Shown here: piece after piece, positions 22,150-33,543 of the stretch
Layout of the letters: each line of letters opens with the position of its first letter
How positions within the stretch are numbered: the first letter of the stretch is position 1
Source of the DNA: Diplocarpon mali
Taxonomy: Eukaryota > Ascomycota > Leotiomycetes > Helotiales > Drepanopezizaceae
Direction: 5' to 3'
Assembly: GCA_024741835.1 (NCBI GenBank)
Contig: JAENRP010000062.1
Coordinates: forward strand, 1,466 to 65,465
DNA: 64,000 nt
The notes under the pieces: generated by a model
Seen by the model: only the letters and a program-made list of their open reading frames with translations
Told to the model about the DNA's origin: nothing
Database searches by the model: none
Made by a program: the position numbers and the translations under genes

Positions 22150-24366
22150 ATGGCGCCCGCCCAGTATCGCTCTCCACCGCAGGCACCTCCCCTCTTCACC
22201 GCCACAGCCTCTTCCCTCGTGGCAGACGCCAAGGAGTTATGTGACAAGACCCGCGATCTCCTCGATAGGCTCGTGGCCACCGTCGAGCCCGAAGACGCGA
22301 CATTCGAGAATGTCGTGCTGCCAATGGCCCAGAGTGAAGACGTGTTGGCGCTCAAGGCCCGCATTATCGGCTTCTACCAGGCGACCAGTACGGACGCCGC
22401 GTTGAGGGATGCGAGTTCCAAGGCGGAGGAGATCATGGACGATTTCGGCATCGAGGCCAGTATGCGTGAGGACGTGTTCAGGCTTGTCGATGCCGCGTGG
22501 GAGAAGGCGAAGAAGCAGGCTGATGGGCTGGATGGGGAGAGCTTGCGATTTTTGGAGAACGAGAGGAAGAGTTACATCCGGAATGGGCTAGGCATCGAGA
22601 AGGGGCTGAAGCGAGATCGGTTCAAGGAGATTAAGAAACGATTGAGCACGGTATGTTTCCACGTGGAATGAGCCAGAGTCATCCAGCGGGGCTGATGCGA
22701 ACAGATTGCTATTGAGTTCCAGAAGAACCTCAACGAGGAGAACGGCGGTATCTGGTTAACACCAAAGGAACTCGAGGGTGTTCCTGAAGATGTTGTGGAA
22801 GGATTCGAGAAGGGAACCGGGGAGAATGAGGGGAAACTGCGGTTTACGTTCAAGTATCCGGATTTATTTCCCACCTTGAAATTCGCGCTCGATGCTGATG
22901 TTCGGCGGAGGATTGTCATTGATAATGAGAACAAGGTTAATTCCTCCTCGGGATTCGTTGAGCATGGCTAACATGTGCAGTGCAATGCAAATGTTCCTCT
23001 CTTCAAGGAAGCGATCGTTCTCCGTGATGAGGCTGCCAGGCTTCTCGGATATCCTGACTGGGCATCCTTCCGTATCGAAGACAAGATGGCCAAGACTCCC
23101 CAGACAGTCAATGATTTTCTGAATGATTTGAGACGGCAACTCACTCCCGGGGGAGCTAAGGAAGTTGCGCATCTCTTGGAAATCAAGAACGAGGACTTGA
23201 AGAACAGAGGGCTGGAAGCTTCTCAAGACGGGAATTATTACCTCTGGGACGCCCGTTTCTATGGTCGTATGATGGTCGAGAAGGAGTTCTCCATTGATGA
23301 GCAGAAAATTGCAGAATACTTCCCGCTGCAGTCCACCGTTGAGGGTATGCTCAAGATCTTCGAGGAATTATTTGGCTTTGTGTTTATCGAACTGGGGCCG
23401 GAGGACAAGGCGAAACTGTCAGCTACTGGTAAGGCTGAGGATATCTACTGGCACGAAGACGTCAAAATCTTCAGCGTCTGGGACGACGAGGGCGAAGGCA
23501 GCGGATTCGTTGGATACCTTTACCTTGATCTCCACCCTCGCCCAGGCAAATACGGACACGCCGCCAACTTCAATCTCCAACCAGGTTTCCTCTACCCGAA
23601 CGGTACTCGCCGGTATCCTGCCACGGCATTGGTGTGCAATTTCTCCAAACCAACACCCACTAAACCTTCTCTCCTCAAACACGACGAAGTCGTAACCCTC
23701 TTCCATGAACTGGGCCACGGCATCCACGACCTGGCCGCACGTACAAAATACTCCCGCTTCCACGGCACATCTGTCGTACGCGATTTCGTAGAAGCGCCCT
23801 CGCAAATGCTGGAGAACTGGTGCTGGACCCCCTCGCAGCTCAAGGGCCTGTCCAAGCATTACGAGACCGGCGATCAGATCCCCGATGACCTCATCACTAA
23901 GCAGATCTCGGTGAAGCATGTCAACGATGCTCTGTTCAACCTGCGCCAACTCCACTTCGGCATCTTCGACATGACTATTCATACCCCGGCCTCCCACGCG
24001 GTCGCGGAGGCCTTCTCCCTCTCATCTCTATACAATACTCTGCGCCAGGAAATTTCCGGCCTGAAAGGTCCCGAAGAGCTAGGTTCCAAGCCCGATTGGG
24101 GCAATGGCCAAGCGACATTTGGCCATCTCATTGGAGGCTATGACGCAGGGTACTATGGGTATTTGAGCTCGCAGGTTTACTCGACGGACATGTTCCATAG
24201 CGTGTTCAAGAAGGATCCAATGAATAGGTTCGAGGGGAGACGGTATCGGCATATGGTTCTGGAGAAGGGAGGGAGCCAGGAGGAGATGAAGACGCTGGAG
24301 GATTTCCTGGGCAGGAAACCGAGTACGGAGGCTTTTTACAAAGAGTTGGGGTTGCCTGCTAAGTAG
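22150..24366 (+). CDS. M3A zinc oligopeptidase (thimet/saccharolysin type)
   Basis: Zinc metallopeptidase that degrades short peptides in the cytosol and/or mitochondria (family knowledge). Exons 22150-22650, 22705-22935 and 22981-24366 give 705 aa, close to yeast saccharolysin. Introns are 54 and 45 bp, and intron 2 has a GCTAAC branch site. The active site is HELGH at 486-490 with Glu487, and the third ligand Glu515 in FVEAPSQMLENW; both are intact. The C-terminal GHLIGGYDAGYYGYLSS and TDMFHSVF blocks are typical M3A. The ATG at 22150 sits in a strong context (CCACCATGG) and opens MAPAQYRSPPQAPPLFTAT, the usual family start. The open frame upstream has no ATG. Confidence 0.93.
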
Positions 24367-27314
24367 CGCTCATAGCTTTTATTGGGAATAGTAACCGCTG
24401 GGTTCTGAAGAAGTTTAAGATGCGGTGCAGTGCAGTGCCTAGGGGGAGGCGTGGCTATCTAGCTCTATAGCGGTACTCAGCATGGAGTCCACTCTCATCT
24501 TTTCTTCCGCCGTGGCGACGATGCACGGCGTGTCCGTCATCTGGCTTACCTCTCGTGTGATACGAAAGGCGGCGTTGCCTCTTGAGCGCTCAAAAGCAAA
24601 TCCAGTATAGGGTTGGGCATTTCACTAGTACCTTGCCTAGATATTTGAGCTCCGCCGACTTCTTTTACAAATCTCGGATGCTAATGATTACAACCACAGC
24701 CATCTTAGTAATGGCAGGGCTTGGCATATTCAAGAGTAGGTTTTTACAATTTCTAGGAGAGCAGCTAACATGGACTTCTACAACATCGGCCGAACGATCT
24801 TCACCTCCCTTTGGCACTGACGCGACGGTCCGACGCGGACATTCAGGCTCAGGGGGTCAGAGCCAAGGCGCTAGTGCGACAAAGCTAAGCGAGGCCGACC
24901 TCTCAAGTTTTCGTTGCGCTCACAGGATCCCGGAATCTTCTCAATCGCGGACTATACTGACGACTATACTGACAGCGCTCGACGAGAGGAGATTCGAAAG
25001 CCACGCTGCACACTTGCACAGAGTACTGCAGAATATGTCCGGAGGGTCATAGCTGCATTCTTGGTTTTGCCTCGTGCATCTACACGTCTTCTCGCAGCAA
25101 GGGCGTCATGATTCAATCGAATATCTCCCGGCTGATGGAGGTATTACCTCATCTTCAGGGCCCCTTGTGCTCGTGCGCCTTTTGTTCTCATGATTTCGTT
25201 GAAGGCTACGACAAATCTCAGTCATGGATGGGTTCTTGATGAGTTGTTAGCTTCACTTGAGAGGATCGTCTCAGCAGTTCACTCTGCACGGGCTCAATTT
25301 CCCGTCGGAGAGTCTGTCGCGGAGAGGCAAGATCCGGTCAGAGCTTGCTCCTGTCTGCTATATTTGAAGATATTGGCCTCCTTGATGGTTACATCTACCT
25401 CTTTGGCCCCTGCGCGCTTCGCCCGGATCTCACAGTCCTTCACACGGGAGACAAGACCCAGATTGGTCTCCGTGGCATCAGGTCGAGCGGAGGACAACGA
25501 TCTCGGGTTGCGCTTGGTAGAGCTCTCTACTATAGACATACAGCGATGGCCCCCGCTTGGCAACTTCTCGTCCTTAGCTGCTCATGTTTCCAATGCTACT
25601 TTGGACGCTCTTCCCGGGGAAATTGGCCCGGGCAAGGCGCTGATGCTAGCAATTCATCGGTTTTCTTTGTGCCCTATGAGAGCAGTAACACTATTCTATA
25701 AAATGGACAACACTATCAGCTATTACGGTCCCACTGAATCGATAGAAACAGCTCTGGGTTTTACGAAGCCGGAAACAAGTAGCGAAACTACAGTCTCTAG
25801 AGCCTTTGAGCCAAAGATGAATAACACCAGCAGAGCGAGTCATCACACTGCACCTATATCGCAGCAAGTCAAGAAGGGCAGCTTCCGGACGGATCCAAAA
25901 GTATTTGCAGAGGTTATCTCGTTGCTACTGATTGCACTCTGCACTGCGGCTGTATATCCCCTGGGCTTTGTCACTAGTCGATTGCTAGCTGCACTTCTTG
26001 GCTCTTGGGCAATATCAACTCAGCACGGTCTCAAGGATCTACCACGGCACAAGCCATCGTCACACACACAGCAGATATTGGCGACGACGACCACTCGCGG
26101 TGTTCATTCTTACGTCTTTGTGTTTTTGGCTTTCTGACCATTGTCGCTGTAGAAATGCCGTTCCCGTTGCGTGCCTTTTTGGGCTCATTGCGTGCGTCAG
26201 AGATTATTCCGTCAGGTTGCTTTCATGATCCTTCGAATGCCGCTCTAGCTCGACGATATCTCTTTGGGGACAGCAATCAGTATGAGTCTTAAACAAGTAG
26301 ATGCTAAGATTCTCCTACATATGGCTGCCTTAATAGCTGTTTAGTCTGTCACTGCATTGTGGCCGGGGCTGGGCGAGTGTCTCCTTATTTTCCGAGGTAA
26401 CTTTATGGACTCATTTATTCAGTATTACTCACTTCAACATTTCATTGCCTGACCTAGCGTGCTACCTTCTGCTAGTGTTCCAAGTCGGCCGTTGATACAT
26501 CACATCTCGTGAATTAGTGAAGCGGACCAATGCTATACACTGCCAATGTCCGAGAGCGGCTCGCTCACACTTGAGCTGGGTTATCCACAACCACTGCATT
26601 AAGAACTTTTGGTGCTTGTGATGTACTAGTTGACAAGTGAATCACCACATAGGCTTCATGGTAAGTACCTGTTGATTTAGCCGGCTAGATTCAAGTCCAA
26701 GAGGGCCTTTCACTCTTCAGAGATTGATATTGTTACGCTGCCCAGTTCGAGGAATCGTAATCAGTTGTGGGAGAGACGCTTGCCCTCGCCCGAGGCTACC
26801 AACTTCCTCTGCTCGTTTCTGCGTACGAGATCGACTCTAAATCTCACTGCAGAATTTCTATCTTGATCTATCTTGTTGATATCACCAGTAGCCATTATGG
26901 CCGAAAAGAGACGAAGTAATACTTGAAATAGCACCAACTCGGCAATCTTCAATTCACTCGCCCACCGACGGACATTAAGCCACCTGGCGCGGTCTTCTTC
27001 CTGTAATGGTAACGTCGGGCCCTCGTCACCCTTTTCGGCTTATGAGGCGTCGGCAAAAGCTTCAACCACGGTTTCAGGTCTGTTGAGTCTGATACACAAT
27101 GCCGACTCTAAACATGCAAACAGCATGAAACGTGATACCGTCTGTATTATGCTGCGCACAAACAGCTTGGCAGACAGCAGACCCCGAGCATCATAAAAGA
27201 ATCCAAAAGCCCCGCGAGGCTCATTCCCTCTCAAAGTCTCTACTATATCGCTAATAACAGCCAAAACACTGTCGGTGTGGATTAATCGCCTCCCAAACCT
27301 CTTCATAATTAACA
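24367..27314. other. Stretch around the ABC transporter relic
   Basis: Apart from the broken ABC transporter (24580-26290) I see no gene. Beyond 26300 there are only short open frames without recognised domains, including one at 27040-27315 (-) of ordinary composition that abuts the start of the small gene at 27315. Confidence 0.5.
24580..26290 (+). pseudogene. Broken ABC-C (MRP-type) transporter
   Basis: The firm part is 25345-25980. One frame (25345-25560) reads CALRPDLTVLHTGDKTQIG, then RSSGGQRSRVALGRALYYR, the region ending in the ABC signature of the first nucleotide-binding domain in ABC-C transporters. The sequence then continues in a different frame (about 25590 on) with SNATLDALPGEIG, a degraded D-loop region, and MDNTISYYGPTESI, the strand-plus-linker after it. 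It ends with a hydrophobic stretch like the start of the second membrane domain. No Walker A is seen upstream, and the frame changes and lost VLLDD Walker B show a relic. The 5' part to 24580 is only loosely assignable. Full ABC-C genes are over 4 kb, so most of it is missing. Confidence 0.65.
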
Positions 27315-27853
27315 ATGGACAAGATACTACAGCACCTGAAGGATGTCCAGGTCAACTTTGAAACCATCTACGCTTCCTCGTCCCAAGGGATGGAATCCCT
27401 CAGTCCGACCGACATGATCACGCTCTTCCGACTCGGTAACTATGCCTCCTCGGACATGAGGAATGCGATCAGAGACTATTCGGTACGTCGCGAACCCACC
27501 CCGAGTCCCGACCGGCGCACCAACGCCCAGGAAAGCGGGTTTTAACACAGATCCAGGGCGTCAAACCCACCGAGGCCGAGGCGCAAGAGGCGCTGTCCCT
27601 GCTGCGCCGCATTGCCGAGTTGAACGTGCAGCAGATGAAGGTATCTCGGGACGACAAGCCGGTGTTCGAGCGAATGCACGCCGCGAACCTGGTGAGGAAG
27701 GGCGTCGCGGACCAGGACGCGGCGCGGGAGTTCTGGAAGGTGATGGCCGAGAAGATGCCCGGAGAGGGCCTGAAGGGAGAAGTGCAGAGCCTGGACAAGC
27801 AGGTCCAGAGCGCCGTGGCGGAGACCTTGCGGCTGTATCATTGCGAGGTTTGA
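27315..27853 (+). CDS. Small helical protein, unknown
   Basis: I do not recognise this family. Two exons, 27315-27482 and 27551-27853, join across a 68-bp intron (GTACGT donor, ACACAG acceptor, phase 0) to 156 aa. The protein has no signal peptide or membrane segment. It is rich in Glu, Lys, Gln and Leu with heptad-like spacing, so probably a helical cytosolic protein. The intron with good splice sites, ATG start and GC-rich coding composition against AT-richer flanks support a real gene. Confidence 0.55.
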
Positions 27854-29673
27854 GGCTCGCGCGCGAGAGAGCGAGAGGCTTGGATGCTCTGTTTGCCCTG
27901 TCGCGCGAAGAGGCTGATGGAGATGTCGCTGCCTCGGGCCCCAACGTGAATAGAGAGCATGGGAGAGAGGTTGAATTGCTTCAGTCTGCGGCTCGGTCGT
28001 TCGGATGGCATGGCGGGCTCGACGCCCACGCAACGCCGCGAGGCCGCGTTCAAGGTGACTTTGGGTCGGCCAGCCCAACCCAACGGCACGAAGTCAAGAA
28101 TCTCCCGCTCTATGTAGCCCTGATCGTTCTCGCGTTCAAAAGCCGTGGTTTTCATGGTGCCGTTGGCGTCTCTTGCCGAGCTCTACCGTGGTATAGCAGA
28201 GTTGTTTTGTCACTGATCTCTTTCGCATCAAATACATCTATCTTCGCAAGGCAGCCATAACACAAGGGTCAAAGGGGGTCACGGGTTACTCGCCAGTATG
28301 TTAGGATTTATCAAAGAGTGTTCCAGTCTCTGCTTTCCCTCTCTTGTACTGAATGGAATGAATCATATATTGGTGAAAACGAGCGCCCGAGGGGCCCCTC
28401 TTCACCAGGGGACAAAAGAGACCCCCGCCGTATCATAGGAAGCGCCTGCCGAACAGCAGCAATGTTCTGCTTGTGGGCTATCTCGCCGCGATGAGCTGAG
28501 TGGGCATCAGAACGATCGTCTCCACGAGGAACAACATCTTCCCAGGATCTCCCACGCTTTTTCTTCTCTTTTATTTTCTCCTGATCCGGCTCAGAGCAGT
28601 GTGTCTGATCATTGGGGTTAATTAATGGACCTTACTTGACTTCTGCTATTTTGACTCCACCAAAAGAGAGGGCAGTCTCGTTAAGTTGCCGTAAGGTTGA
28701 GGTTTTCGGAAGCTTGCTTTTATGCCGGGTGCTGTCCCAGTCCCCCCCTGGTCTTGAGTCTTAGATGTGTGGGCGGTGGCCAAGACGTACGAATTGATAT
28801 TCTAGTGCTGGGGGCTGGCAGTACTGCGAATCAGAGTAAATAACAATGGTGCTGAGGTGTCGAATAACCATTTTGTTTTGAATTCTTGTTTAGAGAGCAG
28901 ACAAGTAAACAACTCTAGAGCAAAGAACTTTGACGACCCATTGATAGACCATCTCTAAACTGATTAAAGTGCATGGAAATGAATACTGTCCGAATAAATT
29001 TTCGGCCTCTTGTTTACAAGCTCCCCTCTCTAAGCGCTAGCCTTTCCCAGATCACTGGCTGCGTGTATCTCATCAGGATCCAGGCTTCGAAAAGACGCTG
29101 CAGCTCAGTTGCGAAACGCAGCAACGATATCGCCTGGTGCCGTATTCGTTTCAGCTGCCACGTGATGTGCTATGCCATGACGAGCTTGCATTCCAGATTC
29201 AACAACATAATCGCCCATGGTCTGGATGATCCCAAAGATCGGGAATTGTATGCCTTGAGAGGAATCTTGGGCCTTTGGTTTGTGCTCGGGGAGAAGATGG
29301 TGGGAATGGTGAAGTTGACGCCTTGTGATGGCGCTGGTCTGGCAGCTTGTTTTCTCCACTGTGCTTTTTGTTGTAAAAAAGAAGCCTGCCTCGAATATCG
29401 CAAATAGCATCTGCTGTGAGCGCTTTTCCTCCTGTTATTACAGACAAACTTGCCTGATCTCTATAGCTGCTGGTTTGTTTATATTTTGCTACCCATTGGT
29501 GTTTTGTTATTTCCCATGGTCTGGTTTTGATTCTCTCTGATCTGATACCCTCGCTCTCGCTCTGTGTAAGTTTTCTATCTCAATGTCCTATCCGGAGACC
29601 AAATATCTTATCACTGTCCGGAAAAATCCATTCATGACAAGTTCACTGTGCTAACAGACGCGGAGGGGAACCT
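27854..29673. other. Intergenic; 5' UTR intron candidate
   Basis: No gene recognised between 27854 and about 29560. Near the right end, 29566-29657 has perfect intron signals (GTAAG donor, GTGCTAAC branch, CAG acceptor) directly before an ATG at 29674. This suggests a spliced leader for the downstream transcript. Confidence 0.5.
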
Positions 29674-30030
29674 ATGGACCAAGCCCAGGAACATGGATCC
29701 GCTGCCCCAGCCAGAGCAGACAACTCTGCCCAGATGGGAGCCCAGCACCTGATTCTGACAACAAGCAAAGAGGCGAAGGGCCCAATTTCAGTGCGGAACT
29801 TGATCGAGTTGTCAACAGCCAAGAAGCCTTCAAAGTACAACTCGCTAAGCAGCACCACAACAAAGGACGGCGAGCAAAAACAGCGGCAGCATGGGAATAG
29901 CTCTTACGCTGATCACCTGCCCAATTATCCAGTGGCACGAGTTTCTTTCTTCAACACTAACCCCGAACCCACGAGGTCGAAAACTGGCCAAGATGGCGAA
30001 AGACAGCTTGCTTTGGCTCCTTGGATCTAG
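29674..30030 (+). CDS. Possible small hypothetical protein
   Basis: An ATG-led open frame of 118 codons (MDQAQEHGSAAPARADNSAQ onward) beginning 17 bases after a well-formed 92-bp intron (29566-29657). Composition is polar and disordered (Ser, Gln, Lys), with no domain. It may be a separate short gene, or an upstream frame in a long leader of the 30252 gene, which follows 222 bp downstream on the same strand. Confidence 0.3.
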   Translation: MDQAQEHGSAAPARADNSAQMGAQHLILTTSKEAKGPISVRNLIELSTAKKPSKYNSLSSTTTKDGEQKQRQHGNSSYADHLPNYPVARVSFFNTNPEPTRSKTGQDGERQLALAPWI

Positions 30031-30251
30031 TAGCTGTATTCATTGCTGACCTGCTCGCAAACTTGTTCTCTTAATGAGATGTCAACACGAATCCATGGCG
30101 CTTGCTTCTTCGGGTGGATCGCACCTCCTCAATAGCCCACGTCCCTGAACATCAGCAACTTCTCCAACTCGAACCGTATCTGAACCACCACAGCATGATA
30201 CCAGAACATCACTCACAACAGCACTTACAGAAACACTGAGATGCGTGTGCA

Positions 30252-32549
30252 ATGACTGGCTTTATTCTATATAAAGAAGTGCCTGACAGACCTTGGATGG
30301 CCGACCACCACGGCAATTCCCCTGAAATCGAACATCTGAACTCCTTCGCCACAGCCATGCTGAACGAGAGCAATATGATGTACGACACGCCCGTCGCTAG
30401 GCAAGGCCAGGCTCCCAAAGAGCCACTGTCCGAATACACACTCGATCATATAGAGGCTCTCGCGAAGCGTATCAAGGCATCGGCTCTGAACCACAAGAAA
30501 GGCGAGGAAGAGCTTGTCGACGAACTTTCAGACTGTGCCATTGATCTCACGATCCAGCTCATCGAGGCTCGTGCTGGAATCAAGCGCATGGAAGATCTGT
30601 ACAGAAAGGACCATGGAACGGTCAAGGAAGCTGTTGCTGATATGCGTCGGCATCAAGAGAAGCTGGATCAGGAACGGAATAGGGAGAGCGATCTGATGAA
30701 GAAGCTTACGGCATCGAGGTTCGATTACATGACGGCGGTGTTGAAGTATAGAGTGAGAACGGAGGAGTGTGAGCATAGAGCAAAGGAGGCCGAGGAATTG
30801 CGAGTCAGGTACCAGACCGGGATCAACGAACTTGCTGCCCTCAAAGAGAGCCAACAGAAAGAGTTAATAATGATGGCTACTCAGCTTTGGAGCTTGAAGT
30901 CGTTGTCAGCAGATGTGGTCTCAGATGCGGTGTGGACGTTGAGAGATGGGATGGACATTGCGCAAAATGAGATCAACAACACCATCAAAGGATTGGATAA
31001 AATGATCAACGAGAACCTAGCGTCTCAGATTTCGCACCAGAATAGAGGTGTAGAAGGCAACGCTCGACCCAGCGAGGGTTCGGGCTACAGCAGTGGGACA
31101 AGGCTCCAAGTGAACGGCGTCGCGTATACTAAGCCGCAATATCCCATACGACACCCAATGACTCCACCGGGTCTACAATCCAGGAGAAGTCTGCCGGTAG
31201 ACCTTGAGAATGTAGCCGGCGGTCGTCTGGCATCACCCCAGGACACATGTCCTCCCTCTTCGGAGATGCACAGCGTTACCTACCCGCAAGCTCACGTACT
31301 GAATCTGCTCGAGAATCACGAGAAACGGAAGGCCATCATTAGGCGTGACATTTACACACAGTCTGAGCTAGAAAACACTGCTTTCTCCTCTTGCGTCTTC
31401 GATGACCTTGACGAAGAGAGGGCCAGTTCTCTGAAGCAGATCCAATCCACCGACGCCAAGTACGACAACAAGATTTTACGAGACGCGGTCCGTGAGAGCT
31501 CTGACAAGAAGGCTTGGCTAAGCGCGCAGTCTTCAGATCACAGATCTAATTACTCTGAATCTTTTGAGGATCAAGTTCCTGCGATCGTTGATTGGGGAGA
31601 GGTGCCAGTCAGGCGCAAGGGTAGTACTTTCTCAGCAGACAGTGTACGAAGCTGTGGCATCAATCGAGATGACAGTGATTGGATTGACAGGCCGGACTTG
31701 ATGGATGACGTCCAAGCCATGCTAGAGGGAGAACTTCTTGAGAAAGTCGAGAGTCTCCAAGCTAGGTCGCGACAAGATAAGATGGGTAAAAGCTCCAAGA
31801 AAGACGCTTCTGCGACGAATCAGAAATCCGGCAACATGGGCGACAAGAGCTGTCTTGGTACTCCTAGCAGGGACGTAGACCAGCAAAATTGCTCAACCTC
31901 CAAGAAGAAAGAGAAGGTATGTAATGGAGCTTGTTCCAAAGGCACTGTCGACATAATTCTCCCACAGACCCTGGATGCGGCTCCAAGTGACGGCGATCAG
32001 GTCGATCGCGATGATTTTCAAACACTTCGAGAACACTTTCGATGGGGTGATAGGATAGACGAGAAAACTTTGGTTGCTAGGGATCAAGGCCAAGTTTACC
32101 CGGAAGATCCGTCAGTCAAGAAAACGGAACGAAAGAGGAATAGAGAGGAACGCAAACTAAGAGGCGAGGAAAGGCGCAAGGAGAAAGGAAAGATGAAGAT
32201 GGGAGAGGACTTCGAGTGTCCTTTGAAGCCACTTCACCTGACCGAACAATTCTTGCGGAATGGAAACGCACGCGGAAATGTTCAGGTAACTGACCAACAG
32301 GCTATTCTGCCAGGTGTGGTATCTGCGCAAGCAAGCTGGGCAGTTATCCAGGCCGCGAATGCGCGGTATGCAGACGCGCTTTTCGAAACCGAGCCACAAG
32401 ATTTGAATTCCGGGATTAGCGAGGGAGGTGAATTCAAGGTCCCAGGCTCTATGATACATGGGAAAGTATACCCAGAGTGGAGGGCGAGCAAGTTCAGTGG
32501 ACGCAGACGTTGGTCAAGCAGATACGATGAACACGATGTTGACTCGTAG
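30252..32549 (+). CDS. Large coiled-coil/disordered protein, unknown
   Basis: I do not recognise this protein of 765 aa. Residues about 60-260 are rich in Glu, Lys, Leu and Arg with a coiled-coil pattern (AKRIKAS...EEELVDEL, RRHQEKLDQERNRE). The middle is Ser/Pro-rich and disordered. Near 610-645 is a strongly basic/acidic run (KKTERKRNREERKLRGEERR). No signal peptide or membrane segment; a structural or scaffold role is only a guess. The frame is uninterrupted, but 31917-31967 looks exactly like an intron of 51 bp in phase 0, so a 748-aa isoform is possible. The ATG at 30252 overlaps the stop of a 4-codon upstream ORF (30241-30255). A second in-frame ATG lies at 30297. Confidence 0.75.
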   Translation: MTGFILYKEVPDRPWMADHHGNSPEIEHLNSFATAMLNESNMMYDTPVARQGQAPKEPLSEYTLDHIEALAKRIKASALNHKKGEEELVDELSDCAIDLTIQLIEARAGIKRMEDLYRKDHGTVKEAVADMRRHQEKLDQERNRESDLMKKLTASRFDYMTAVLKYRVRTEECEHRAKEAEELRVRYQTGINELAALKESQQKELIMMATQLWSLKSLSADVVSDAVWTLRDGMDIAQNEINNTIKGLDKMINENLASQISHQNRGVEGNARPSEGSGYSSGTRLQVNGVAYTKPQYPIRHPMTPPGLQSRRSLPVDLENVAGGRLASPQDTCPPSSEMHSVTYPQAHVLNLLENHEKRKAIIRRDIYTQSELENTAFSSCVFDDLDEERASSLKQIQSTDAKYDNKILRDAVRESSDKKAWLSAQSSDHRSNYSESFEDQVPAIVDWGEVPVRRKGSTFSADSVRSCGINRDDSDWIDRPDLMDDVQAMLEGELLEKVESLQARSRQDKMGKSSKKDASATNQKSGNMGDKSCLGTPSRDVDQQNCSTSKKKEKVCNGACSKGTVDIILPQTLDAAPSDGDQVDRDDFQTLREHFRWGDRIDEKTLVARDQGQVYPEDPSVKKTERKRNREERKLRGEERRKEKGKMKMGEDFECPLKPLHLTEQFLRNGNARGNVQVTDQQAILPGVVSAQASWAVIQAANARYADALFETEPQDLNSGISEGGEFKVPGSMIHGKVYPEWRASKFSGRRRWSSRYDEHDVDS
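31917..31967 (+). other. Candidate exitron (in-frame intron)
   Basis: Within the coding frame, AAG is followed by GTATGT at 31917 and a pyrimidine-rich CTCCCACAG ending at 31967. The length is 51 bp, a multiple of three with no stop, so either retention or removal leaves the protein in frame. Retention encodes 17 residues including two Cys. Confidence 0.55.
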
Positions 32550-32941
32550 TCCTTTCACGGCCATAATGCCGTGGGTACTGTCCATGGACACGATTAGAAG
32601 CATTTTGTTGTTTGGCAGTAGGAAGCTTGGCATCATACGAGCTGGTAGGCATGGGAATTGAATGGTAGGAATATGCATTGGCGGAGACGTATTGTCGAAA
32701 GTTTTCTTTTCATGCCGGCCCTATGTCTCAAGTATTGTTAAGATTCATTGCTACCGGCTGGCCTTGGGGCTCGTGTAGATAGGGATAGAAAGCTGAAGCT
32801 TGAATCCACTACTTACGGTACTTGAAAGGAATATATCATACAGCCCAATCCGTTTTGGTGAAGATGGAGTACGTACTTATTGAGGGGCAAGTCCGTTTCT
32901 ATGATCAGCGAGTAATATGTTTCGGTTCGAGGTTTTTTTTT

Positions 32942-32963
32942 NNNNNNNNNNNNNNNNNNNNNN
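32942..32963. other. Assembly gap (22 N)
   Basis: Twenty-two N bases bounded by runs of T on both sides (nine before, four after), consistent with an unresolved poly-T homopolymer. Confidence 0.98.
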
Positions 32964-33416
32964 TTTTCATTTGAACCACCATAGCCTATTAACACGCACT
33001 GTATATTTGGTATTTACATCGCTCCTCCTCGGGGCTCCGAAGCAAAGTCTCAGAGGATCGTTGTGTTCTACTCTTATTATCTTCTTATCATGATGTATGT
33101 CGACAGTCTGCTTAGACCCATAGCCGGCAGGCCCTTTCTGTCTTCTATTTCTATCTTTTCTAAGTCTCATAATGTTATTGAGATTGAGATTGAGCTTGTT
33201 AAGACTGTTTAGGCGGGTATAAGGTGGTGAGCGGATAGTCAACAAGTCGTGGCTCAAGTGTTTCCTTGGTACGTTATCTCCTGGCTTGCGAGTTTGCATG
33301 ACTAGATAGATCGTTCGTTCCCCAATGGAGTACTCAGTTGGGTTCAAGAGCAAACGCAATTCGAGGTTCGTAGTGCAGCCTCTTGGTTAGCCGATGTAAA
33401 TGCTAGGCGGTAAGCT

Positions 33417-33543
33417 GTTGCTAGATACCTATCAAACGCGATGGAATCTAAAGGTGTTGATTCTGAGTTCTATGGAGCTGCAGGAGTATATATACAAGGT
33501 ATGCTTACATAAGCCTTAATCTCCAATCCTTGTATATTCTAAC
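33417..33543 (+). repeat. Dispersed repeat, copy 2
   Basis: Matches 6401-6502 in opposite orientation, with the longest block at 33459-33488 (29 of 30 bases identical). Slightly longer than copy 1 because of small insertions around 33489-33500 and 33515-33523. Flanks differ, so this is an interspersed element rather than a large duplication. Confidence 0.7.

Noticed and set aside
32813..32995. Minus-strand open frame across the first gap
   Set aside because: It runs through N bases and a T run; the translation contains X residues and Lys repeats.
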